DNA from: Gammaproteobacteria bacterium
GTDB lineage: Bacteria > Pseudomonadota > Gammaproteobacteria > DSM-19610
Reading direction: 5' to 3'
DNA: 6,847 nucleotides
Assembly (NCBI GenBank): GCA_011371465.1
Contig: DRQL01000272.1
Location: forward strand, 1 to 6,847
The notes beneath the pieces are model-generated. The model made no database searches, was not told the DNA's origin, and was given only the letters and a program-made list of their open reading frames with translations. Below, piece after piece: positions 1 through 6,500 of this stretch (positions are counted from its first letter, which is position 1; every line of letters begins with the position of its first letter). The translations under genes and the position numbers were made by a program.

Positions 1-573
1 ACCTTCGGCGTGCTGTTACCCTCCTCTACACCGGAAGGGGCGGCACAACTGGCGCAACATGTGCACGAGGCCATCGCAAACACCGCTTTTGCCGACAGCC
101 GCGGCGAAACACTGCATTTGAGTACCAGTATCGGTGTTGCCTGCCCGCCCCTGTCTGCCGTTCCTGATGCCGCGCAGTTGCTGGCCGGGGCCGAGAATCA
201 CCTGCAGGCTGCCCAGGATGCCGGCGGCAACTGTGTGCGGGGCGATGATGCGCCGGCTTCCCCGCCTGCACCTGAAACCGGTATTGCTGAAAATACAGCT
301 GCACCGGAAACCGAAACTGCGCAACCACGTGCCCGGACAGCGGCCACCCCGGAAGAGGTGCTGCACGCCCTGCGGGCCCTGTCGGACGAACGCTGCCCGG
401 AAACCGCTGCAGACGTACTGGCGCGTGCGGCCTTACCGCTGCTGGAGCACTGGAACCGGGCCAACCACCAACGCCACACGGGCTTGCTTGAGCAACTTGC
501 CTGCGCACTGGATTCGGTCGCCACGGACAGCACTGCAGACACACCGACCGCCGATTCCGCCATCCACTCCTGA
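1..573 (+). CDS. GGDEF-family protein, C-terminal part, probably degenerate
   Basis: The 5' end lies outside the window; 190 residues are visible. Residues 1-77 match the second half of a GGDEF (diguanylate cyclase) domain: a strand FGVLLP directly after the signature position, an amphipathic helix (about 11-25), the STSIGVA strand (41-47) and a final helix ending AGGNCV (74-79). Active members make cyclic-di-GMP from two GTP. Here the first visible residue, aligned to the fourth position of GG(D/E)EF, is Thr rather than Glu, and the late Lys and Arg that contact phosphate in cyclases are Gln72 and Gly76, so catalysis is doubtful (inference). After the domain come a Pro/Ala/Thr/Glu-rich linker (about 83-115) and a mostly helical segment (about 116-173) that I do not recognise, then a Thr/Ala/Asp-rich end. 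No EAL domain follows. N-terminal sensor domains cannot be seen. The stop abuts that of the opposing gene. Confidence 0.85.
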   Translation, partial: TFGVLLPSSTPEGAAQLAQHVHEAIANTAFADSRGETLHLSTSIGVACPPLSAVPDAAQLLAGAENHLQAAQDAGGNCVRGDDAPASPPAPETGIAENTAAPETETAQPRARTAATPEEVLHALRALSDERCPETAADVLARAALPLLEHWNRANHQRHTGLLEQLACALDSVATDSTADTPTADSAIHS

Positions 574-1068
574 CTACGGCCTGCGGCTCGCGGTATATCC
601 GCGTGGCCGGATGGCGACGCTGCACAACACCCGGGTGCAACGCGTACCGTCGCGAACATACAGGCCATATTCGAATTCCGGGGTACTGCGACCGCGCCGC
701 TCAAGATCCAGGCGGATCTGTTCCCGTTGCGCGGGGTCAAACTCAAAACGCAGCTCCAGGTCGGTATCGCCCGGGCGTTCAAAGTCCAGCGACAGGGTCC
801 GGGTCCATACGCTGTAGCCGGGGAACTGCCTGGCACAGGCAAGGGCGGCCACCGGATCCGCAAGCGCGGCCTGGTAACCCCCGAACATGGCATCACCCAG
901 GTTCCTGGAGCGGGCATTCAGGGGCAGGCGCAAACGCACGCGCATCCAGCCGTCGTCAAGCTCGACGACCTTGACGCCCATCAACCAGAACGGCGGATAC
1001 CACTCCAGGCGGCGGCGGGCGGAAAGGAAGCGCGCCCGGCGCAGAAGTCGAAGAATATTAAATGGCAT
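574..1068 (-). CDS. DUF4442 hotdog-fold, thioesterase-like protein
   Basis: The 164-residue product resembles the DUF4442 family, hotdog-fold proteins related to acyl-CoA/acyl-ACP thioesterases; the real substrate is unknown for most members. Visible landmarks are an N-terminal basic helix (5-20), YPPFWLMGVKV (24-34), and the central hotdog helix region with Asn56, GDAMFGG (58-64) and ALADPVAAL (68-76). Strands follow that fit the hotdog sheet (VWTRTLSLDFERPG near 87-100, LELRFEF 104-110). No signal peptide or membrane segment is seen, so it is probably cytoplasmic. I chose the ATG at 1068: an in-frame ATG at 1218 would add 50 residues unlike the family and overlap yajQ, which starts at 1136 on the other strand. 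No clear Shine-Dalgarno precedes 1068. It is divergent from yajQ and convergent with the GGDEF-family gene. A role in lipid metabolism is plausible given nearby fabAB but is inference. Confidence 0.82.
   Translation of the reverse strand: MPFNILRLLRRARFLSARRRLEWYPPFWLMGVKVVELDDGWMRVRLRLPLNARSRNLGDAMFGGYQAALADPVAALACARQFPGYSVWTRTLSLDFERPGDTDLELRFEFDPAQREQIRLDLERRGRSTPEFEYGLYVRDGTRCTRVLCSVAIRPRGYTASRRP
589..603. repeat. Hairpin-forming inverted repeat at convergent junction
   Basis: CGCGG (589-593) and CCGCG (599-603) form a perfect 5-bp stem around a tatat loop, 16 bases past the GGDEF-family stop and inside the 3' end of the DUF4442 gene. A wider arm pair, gccatcc (559-565) and ggatggc (609-615), encloses it and spans both stop codons. 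No T-run follows on either strand, so it is not a standard intrinsic terminator. It may be a coding coincidence or may shape the mRNA 3' end. Confidence 0.35.
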
Positions 1069-1095
1069 TCTGGATCGGATCGTTGCTTGTGCAGT

Positions 1096-1103
1096 ACTAT
1101 AAC
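1096..1103. promoter_or_regulatory. Candidate overlapping -10 elements of divergent promoters
   Basis: The 67-base gap between the divergent DUF4442 gene and yajQ holds one AT-rich patch. On the plus strand TATAAC (1098-1103) matches the sigma-70 -10 consensus at 5 of 6 positions, 32 bases before the yajQ ATG. On the minus strand TATAGT (1101-1096) also matches at 5 of 6, 27 bases before the DUF4442 ATG. No good -35 box sits at the usual spacing for either (the plus-strand best is tcggat at 1075-1080), so a weak or activator-dependent promoter is likely. No start site is proven. Confidence 0.35.
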
Positions 1104-1135
1104 ACCCTTCAGAAACTACCGGGCCGGCCACGACC

Positions 1136-1618
1136 ATGCCATCATTCGACGCTGTTTCCGAAGTCGACCTCCAGGAAGTCACCAATGCGGTTGACCAGGC
1201 CAACCGGGAAGTCGGCAACCGCTACGACTTCAAGGGCTCGTGCGCAAGGATTGAGCGCCATGACGAACAGCTGGTCGCACGCGCAGACAGCGAGTTTCAG
1301 CTGGGCCAGGTCAAGGATATCCTGTACAAGGCGCTGGCCAGGCGCGGCATCGACCTGGGCTCGCTGAAAACAGGCCGGGTGGAAACGGCCAACAACCAGG
1401 CGCAACAGACCCTCACGGTCCGCCAGGGCATCGACAAGGACACGGCCAGAAAAATCGTCAAGCTGGTAAAGGAAGCCAAACTCAAGGTCCAGGTCAGTAT
1501 CCAGGGCGACAAGGTGCGGGTCAGCGGCAAAAAGCGCGACGACCTGCAAAATGTGATCGCCCTTTTGAAAGAAGCGCCACTCGACCTGCCCCTGCAATAC
1601 ATCAATTTCCGGGACTAG
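1136..1618 (+). CDS. yajQ: YajQ family (UPF0234) nucleotide-binding protein
   Basis: The 160-residue product is close to the usual YajQ length (about 160-163). It opens with the family signature MPSFDAVSEVD and carries NRYDFKG (28-34), the helix with QVKDILYKAL (58-67), GIDLGSL (71-77), the lysine-rich middle ARKIVKLVKEAKLKVQVSIQ (104-123), the segment VRVSGKKRDDLQ (128-139), and the conserved end LPLQYINFRD (151-160). The fold is a pair of ferredoxin-like domains. Members bind nucleotides, and a Xanthomonas homologue is reported to bind cyclic-di-GMP and partner a transcription factor; whether this copy does is not shown. It is soluble and cytoplasmic, with no signal peptide. The ATG is the only start that gives the conserved N-terminus; no obvious Shine-Dalgarno precedes it. 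Transcribed away from the DUF4442 gene, it lies 160 bases before fabA on the same strand, so read-through into fabAB is possible. Its stop is duplicated in tandem. Confidence 0.95.
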   Translation: MPSFDAVSEVDLQEVTNAVDQANREVGNRYDFKGSCARIERHDEQLVARADSEFQLGQVKDILYKALARRGIDLGSLKTGRVETANNQAQQTLTVRQGIDKDTARKIVKLVKEAKLKVQVSIQGDKVRVSGKKRDDLQNVIALLKEAPLDLPLQYINFRD

Positions 1619-1630
1619 TTCCGGGACTAG
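1607..1630 (+). repeat. 12-bp perfect tandem duplication across yajQ stop
   Basis: The unit ttccgggactag occurs twice back to back (1607-1618 and 1619-1630). The first copy encodes the conserved Phe-Arg-Asp end of YajQ plus its TAG stop; the second keeps frame and gives a second TAG at 1628-1630. A read-through of the first stop would add only four residues. It looks like a recent slippage or duplication event. Confidence 0.9.
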
Positions 1631-1632
1631 CG

Positions 1633-1683
1633 CCATCGCTGCAAGCCGCCGCCGGGGCGCCAATACCTTGACCCATCGCTGCA
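1633..1683 (+). repeat. 11-bp direct repeat pair in yajQ-fabA spacer
   Basis: The sequence ccatcgctgca occurs at 1633-1643 and again at 1673-1683, exactly 40 bases apart. It could be the trace of a small duplication or a pair of protein-binding sites on nearly the same helix face, but two short copies do not prove function. Confidence 0.45.
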
Positions 1684-1698
1684 GGAGACAGCCTTTTA

Positions 1699-1782
1699 TT
1701 GGCCATTCCATGCAAAATGCGGGCTAAACCGCTAGAATACGCGCCTCCGACAATCGGCAACCAACTCTGGCAAACCACATGA
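1699..1782 (+). other. Possible small upstream ORF overlapping fabA start
   Basis: A 27-codon frame opens with TTG at 1699, 11 bases after AGGAG (1683-1687), and ends with a TGA at 1780-1782 that overlaps the fabA ATG as ATGA. An internal ATG at 1717 would give 21 residues ending GNQLWQTT. The overlap is the classic geometry for translational coupling, and fabA has no clear Shine-Dalgarno of its own. Against it: the start is a weak TTG, the peptide is unrecognised, and the best candidate fabA promoter lies inside it, so a transcript from that promoter would lack the ORF start. Only a longer transcript, for example from yajQ, could use it. Confidence 0.2.
1733..1738 (+). promoter_or_regulatory. 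Candidate -10 box of fabAB promoter
   Basis: TAGAAT matches the sigma-70 -10 consensus at 5 of 6 positions and is followed by a GC-rich stretch (acgcgcc), placing a start site near 1745 and a leader of about 35 bases before the fabA ATG. No convincing -35 is found 16-18 bases upstream; a TTGACC at 1668-1673 is too far away to pair with it. No operator resembling a known FabR or FadR site was recognised. Confidence 0.35.
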
Positions 1783-2318
1783 CAACGGCACAGGCATTGA
1801 CCCCGCAAAAACAAAACCGGTATTCACGCGAGGAGCTGCTGAAATGCGGTCATGGCGAGCTGTTCGGCCCCGGCAATGCCCGTCTGCCACTGCCGCCCAT
1901 GCTGATGTTCGACCGCATCACCCGCATCGATGATACGGGCGGCGCCTACGGCAAGGGACAGATCATCGCCGAACTCGACATCAAGCCGGAGCTGTGGTTC
2001 TTTGCCTGCCACTTCGAATCAGATCCCGTGATGCCCGGCTGCCTCGGCCTGGATGCACTGTGGCAGCTCATCGGCTTTCACCTGGGCTGGCTGGGCGGGC
2101 CGGGTCGTGGCCGTGCGCTGGGTTCCGGTGAAGTCAAGTTCAGCGGCCAGGTGACCCCGGAGAACCAGCTGGTGACCTACCAGGTGGACCTGAAACGTGT
2201 CATCCAGCGCAAGCTGTTCATGGGCATCGGGGACGCATCCATGGCCGTCGACGGCAAGGAAATTTATCACGCCAAGAGCCTGCGGGTTGGCCTGTTTACC
2301 TCAACAGAAGATTTTTAG
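1779..2318 (+). CDS. fabA: 3-hydroxydecanoyl-ACP dehydratase/isomerase FabA
   Basis: FabA dehydrates 3-hydroxydecanoyl-ACP to trans-2-decenoyl-ACP and isomerises it to cis-3-decenoyl-ACP, the branch point of anaerobic unsaturated fatty acid synthesis in the cytoplasm. The 179-residue product is a single hotdog domain and follows the E. coli protein closely over its length, with a slightly longer N-terminus. Landmarks: YSREELLKCG (15-24), LPLPPMLMFDRI (36-47), and the active-site block WFFACHFESDPVMPGCLGLD (73-92) with the predicted catalytic pair His78 and Asp92, spaced as in E. coli His/Asp. Next come the helix LWQLIGFHLGWLGG (94-107), RALGSGEVKFSGQV and a conserved ending around LRVGLF. All catalytic elements are intact. 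The start at 1779 gives the expected length; no strong Shine-Dalgarno is seen. fabB follows after 13 bases, so the two are co-transcribed. Confidence 0.98.
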   Translation: MTTAQALTPQKQNRYSREELLKCGHGELFGPGNARLPLPPMLMFDRITRIDDTGGAYGKGQIIAELDIKPELWFFACHFESDPVMPGCLGLDALWQLIGFHLGWLGGPGRGRALGSGEVKFSGQVTPENQLVTYQVDLKRVIQRKLFMGIGDASMAVDGKEIYHAKSLRVGLFTSTEDF

Positions 2319-2320
2319 GA
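2317..2320 (+). promoter_or_regulatory. fabB ribosome binding site overlapping fabA stop
   Basis: AGGA at 2317-2320 overlaps the fabA TAG stop (2316-2318) and lies 11 bases before the fabB ATG at 2332, a slightly long but workable spacing. It supports 2332 over the upstream in-frame starts and suggests ribosomes ending on fabA help load fabB, keeping the two enzymes in proportion. Confidence 0.6.
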
Positions 2321-2331
2321 TAGATAAGATT

Positions 2332-3549
2332 ATGCGGCGCGTAGTAGTTACCGGTCTGGGAATCACCTCCAGCATAGGCACCAGTCAGCAACAGGTACTG
2401 GAATCCCTGCAACAGGGGAAATCCGGTATCGTATTCTGCCCCGAGTACAAGGAACTGGGGTTCCGCAGCCATGTCCACGGCGCAGTCGACCTTGACCTGG
2501 ACAGCCTGATCAACCGCAAGCTGAAACGCTTCATGGGTGACAGCGCGGCCTACAATTACCTGGCGATGCAGGAAGCCATCGAGGATGCCGGCTTGACGGC
2601 AGAGCAGGTTTCCAACCCGCGCACCGGCCTGATCGCCGGTTCCGGCGGCACTTCCACGGAAAATGTCTCGCTGGCGGTCGACCTGATGCGTGAAAAAGGC
2701 GCCCGCAAGGTGGGCCCGTTCATGGTGCCGCGCACCATGGGCAGCACCAATTCGGCCTGTCTGTCGACCGCCTTCAAAATCAAGGGCGTGAATTACTCCA
2801 TCAGTTCCGCCTGCTCCACCAGCGCACACTGCATCGGCAACGCCTCGGAACTGATCCAGATGGGCAAACAGGACATCGTGTTCGCCGGTGGCGGCGAAGA
2901 ACTGCACTGGAGCCTGACACTGCTGTTTGACGCCATGGGGGCACTGTCTTCCAAGTACAACGATACGCCGGAAACCGCATCGCGCGCCTACGACGAAACC
3001 CGCGACGGCTTCGTCATCGCCGGTGGCGGCGGCATGCTGGTCATGGAAGAACTGGAACACGCCAAAGCGCGCGGCGCAAAAATCTACGCGGAACTGGTCG
3101 GCTACGGCGCAACGTCCGACGGCTACGACATGGTCCAGCCATCCGGCGAGGGTGCGGTACGCTGCATGCAACAGGCACTGGCCACCGTGGATACGCCGGT
3201 AGACTACATCAACGCACACGGCACCAGCACGCCGGTGGGTGATACCCGTGAACTGGAAGCCATCCGGGAGGTATTCCCGGACCAGGTTCCGCCCATCAGC
3301 TCAACCAAGTCCCTGACCGGTCACTCGCTGGGTGCGGCCGGCGTACAGGAAGCCATCTACAGCCTGTTGATGGTCAAGCACGACTTTATCTGTGCCTCCG
3401 CCAATATCGAGATACTGGACCCGGCCGCGGCGGACCTGCCGATCCAGTGCGAGCGCAAGGATAACGCCGGCCTGCGCACCGTCATGTCCAACAGCTTCGG
3501 TTTTGGCGGCACCAACGCCTCACTGGTGTTCAGGCGCTTTGAAGAATAG
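2332..3549 (+). CDS. fabB: beta-ketoacyl-ACP synthase I FabB
   Basis: FabB condenses malonyl-ACP with acyl-ACP and is the enzyme that elongates the cis-3-decenoyl-ACP made by FabA, committing carbon to unsaturated fatty acids. The 405-residue product matches the E. coli protein (406) from end to end. It starts MRRVVVTGLGITSSIG and shows the thiolase-fold active site: nucleophile Cys161 within SISSACSTSAHCIGN (156-170), His296 in NAHGTSTPVGD (294-304), Lys326 and His331 in STKSLTGHSLGAAG (324-337), and the glycine-rich NSFGFGGTNASLVF (387-400). KQDIVFAGGGEELHW (179-193) and YGATSDGYDMVQPSGEGAVR (258-277) are also FabB-like. The frame stays open upstream to 2197 inside fabA, but those 45 residues lack similarity to the family, and an AGGA precedes the ATG at 2332. 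It is the second gene of the fabAB operon and ends 14 bases from convergent hrpA. Confidence 0.98.
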   Translation: MRRVVVTGLGITSSIGTSQQQVLESLQQGKSGIVFCPEYKELGFRSHVHGAVDLDLDSLINRKLKRFMGDSAAYNYLAMQEAIEDAGLTAEQVSNPRTGLIAGSGGTSTENVSLAVDLMREKGARKVGPFMVPRTMGSTNSACLSTAFKIKGVNYSISSACSTSAHCIGNASELIQMGKQDIVFAGGGEELHWSLTLLFDAMGALSSKYNDTPETASRAYDETRDGFVIAGGGGMLVMEELEHAKARGAKIYAELVGYGATSDGYDMVQPSGEGAVRCMQQALATVDTPVDYINAHGTSTPVGDTRELEAIREVFPDQVPPISSTKSLTGHSLGAAGVQEAIYSLLMVKHDFICASANIEILDPAAADLPIQCERKDNAGLRTVMSNSFGFGGTNASLVFRRFEE

Positions 3550-3563
3550 AGACTGAAGACCGG

Positions 3564-6500
3564 TCACCCGGCAGACTGGATTTCCTGCCAGCGGCGCTCC
3601 AGCCGCTCGGGCGACACCTTCACCGATGTTCCCAGCTGCTGGGCGAACAGGGATACCCGCAGCTCCTCGATCAACCAGCGGAAGGCTTCCAGTTCCGGAC
3701 CGGACCGGCCACCGGCCAGCGCCTGCTCATAGCGCTCCTGGAAACGCCGCACCACGGCCGCCTGGCGGCGCTCCTGCCCGGCACGTTCCGCCAGCTTGTC
3801 CAGGCGCTGCAAGGCCGCACGCAGGTAACGCGCCAGGTGCGGCAACCACTGCACGGGCGTCGCACTGATAAATCCCGGGTAGACCAGCAGCCGCGCCTGT
3901 GCCTGCACTTCGTGGATGGCCGCCAGTAACTGCGGCGTAACCGCCCCCTTCAGTCGCCGGTTAAGCGTGTGCCAGGCCTGCAGTGCGTCGTAACTCCAGC
4001 CGCCGATCGCGCGCGCCCGTTCCGGCAACGCCCGCCGCCCGGCCTCAAGTCGCTGCTGAAAAACATCCGCGCTGCGTACGTCCGTTGCCTCATCGGCGAA
4101 AAAGGCTGCCTGCAATACGGCCTGCTCCAGATCCGCCAGCAACCCATCCGCGCCGCCCAGCGGGCTGAACCATACGCTCTGCTGCTGCAGGCCGGGCGCC
4201 ACGCGCCGGATTTCCCGGACTGCACGCCCCGATTTTTTACGAAACAGCGCCAGTAAGCCTGCACGGTGCGCTGCCACGGCCTGCGGCTGATCGTCGAACA
4301 GGCGCAGTGCAATCGATCCTTTGTCGGCGACCAGGGCCGGATAGGCGCGCAGGGTCAGGCCGCCACTGTCCAGTTCGATGGCGTCCGGCAGGTCACCGAA
4401 ATCCCAGTCCTGCACCTGTTTGCGTTCGTAGCGTGGATCGGCAACCCGTTCGAATCCGCGCCGGGCACGTTCACCGTATTGCGCCTGCAGGTGCTGCAGG
4501 TCGCGCCCGGTATCGAGCACCACGCCCTGCTCGTCATGCAGTTCAAAGCAGGCAAACAGGTGTTGCGGCAGCCGTTCCGGCCGCCAGGCGTCGGCAGGCA
4601 CCGCTACCCCGGTCATGCGCTGCAACTGTTCCGCCAGCGCTTCCAGCAAAGGATGATCGCCCGCCGGCAAGGCAGCCACACAGGCATCCGCGAAATCCGG
4701 TGCCGGTACAAAATGGCGCCGCAGCGGTTTCGGCAGTGATCTGATCAACAGCACGATTTTCTCCCGCAACAGCCCGGGCACCAGCCAGTCGAAGTCACTG
4801 TCCCGCACCTGGTTCAGCGCGGTCAGCGGTAAGCGGACGCACAGGCCGTCCCCCGTCTCCCCCGGTGAAAAGCGGTATTGCACCGGCAGACACAGGCCAC
4901 GCACTTCCAGCCATTCGGGAAACTGCTGCCCGGTGACTGCCTCTGCGCCGTGGTGCGTAATAGCCTCCCGTTCCAGGCACAACAGGTCCGCTTGCTCGTG
5001 TTCAACGTTCTTCCACCAGCGCTGGAAACTGTTGCCGTCATACACGGTGTCCGGTATGCGTTCATCGAAGAACCGGTACAGCTCGTCTTCGTCTACCAGC
5101 ATGTCCCGGCGCCGCGCCCGGGCTTCCAGCTGTTCGATCGAGTCCAGCAGTTCGCGGTTATGACGCGCAAACCCGGCCCTGGTATTGAACTCGCCGGCCA
5201 CCAGCGCGTGTCGAATGAACAATTCACGCGACAACGGCCGGTCGACGGGCCCGTAGTTCACCTTGCGCCGCTGAACCAGCGGCAAGCCGTACAGGGTGAC
5301 GCGTTCGAAGGCCATCACCCGGGCACGTTTTTTCTCCCAGTGCGGTTCGGAGTAACTGCGTTTGACCAGGTGGCCGGCCAGCGGCTCGACCCACTCCGGC
5401 TCGATGGCCGCCACGGTACGCAGGTAGCGGCGACCGGTCTCCACCAGTTCGCCGGCCACCAGCCATTTCGGTTTCTTCCGGGCCGGGCCGGCGCCCGGAA
5501 ACAGGGCAAATTTCAGGTTGCGTGCGCCCAGGTATTCCCCAGGCTCAACCTGCAGGGCAAGATTACCCGGCAGGCCGGTCAGCAAGGCACAGTGAATGGA
5601 GCGATAATCCGCGGCCTGCGTGTTACCGCCCAGCCCCATATCCCGGACCTGCGCCTGCAACTGCCGGTGAACATCCACCCACTCACGCATGCGCATGAAG
5701 GACAGGAAGTGCGTCCGACACCAGTTACGCAGTTTGTTCTGGCTCAGGTGGCCGGCCTGTTCCCGGTACGCGCTCCACAGGTTCAGAAAGGCCATAAAGT
5801 CTGACCGATCGTCCTTGAACAGGGCGTGTTTTTCGTCGGCCGCCTGGGCCCGGTCCAGCGGACGCTCGCGGGGGTCGATGGTTTCCAGCGCCGCCACGAT
5901 CACCAGCACTTCCGACAGGCAATTCAGCTCACTCGCCGCCAGCACCATGCGCGCCAGCCGGGGATCCACCGACAGGCGGGCGATGTTGCGTCCCATCGAC
6001 GTCAACTTCTGCTGCTCGTCCACCGCGCCCAGTTCGTACAGCAGCTTGTAACCGTCACGAATCAAACGCCGGTCAGGAGGATCGATAAAGGGGAAGGTTT
6101 CGATATCCCCCAGGCCCAGCACCGTCATGCCGAGGATCACTGCGGCGAGGTTGGTGCGCTGTATCTCGGGTTCGGTAAACTCCGCGCGCGACTGGTAATC
6201 GTCTTCGCTGTAGAGACGGATACAGATGCCCGCCGCCACGCGTCCGCAACGCCCGGCGCGCTGATTGGCCGATGCCTGTGAGACGGCTTCAACGGGCAGG
6301 CGCTGTACCTTGGTGCGGTAGCTGTACCGGCTGATCCGCGCCAGCCCGGTGTCCACCACGTAGTGAATACCGGGTACGGTCAGTGACGTCTCGGCCACGT
6401 TGGTCGCCAGCACGATGCGCCGTCCCCGGTGCGGCCTGAACACCTGGCTCTGGCGGGCAGCGGAAAGACGCGCGTACAGGGGCACGATTTCGGTGTGCGG

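Noticed and set aside
198..917. 239-codon minus-strand frame over the GGDEF-family and DUF4442 genes
   Set aside because: It overlaps two better supported genes in another frame and its product has no recognisable domain.
1069..1218. Upstream ATG at 1218 for the DUF4442 gene
   Set aside because: It would overlap yajQ by 83 bases and add 50 residues that do not resemble the family.
1678..1700. Possible intrinsic terminator after yajQ (GCTG/CAGC stem followed by cttttatt)
   Set aside because: The stem is only 4 bp with a 7-base loop and the T-run is short and interrupted; too weak to call.
1668..1700. Promoter built on TTGACC at 1668-1673
   Set aside because: The -35 match is good, but the only T-rich -10 candidates lie 20-21 bases downstream and match poorly.
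2197..2331. Upstream in-frame extension of fabB into fabA
   Set aside because: FabB proteins begin at the M-R/K-R-V-V-x-T-G motif, which is at 2332 with an AGGA before it; the extra 45 residues are fabA sequence read out of frame.
2296..3219. 307-codon open frame on the minus strand opposite fabB
   Set aside because: It lies wholly over the confidently identified fabB, its translation is low in recognisable motifs, and long antisense frames are expected in GC-rich coding sequence.
4878..5804. 308-codon open frame on the plus strand opposite hrpA
   Set aside because: It overlaps well-conserved HrpA sequence and shows no family motif or ribosome binding site; it is a codon-bias shadow.
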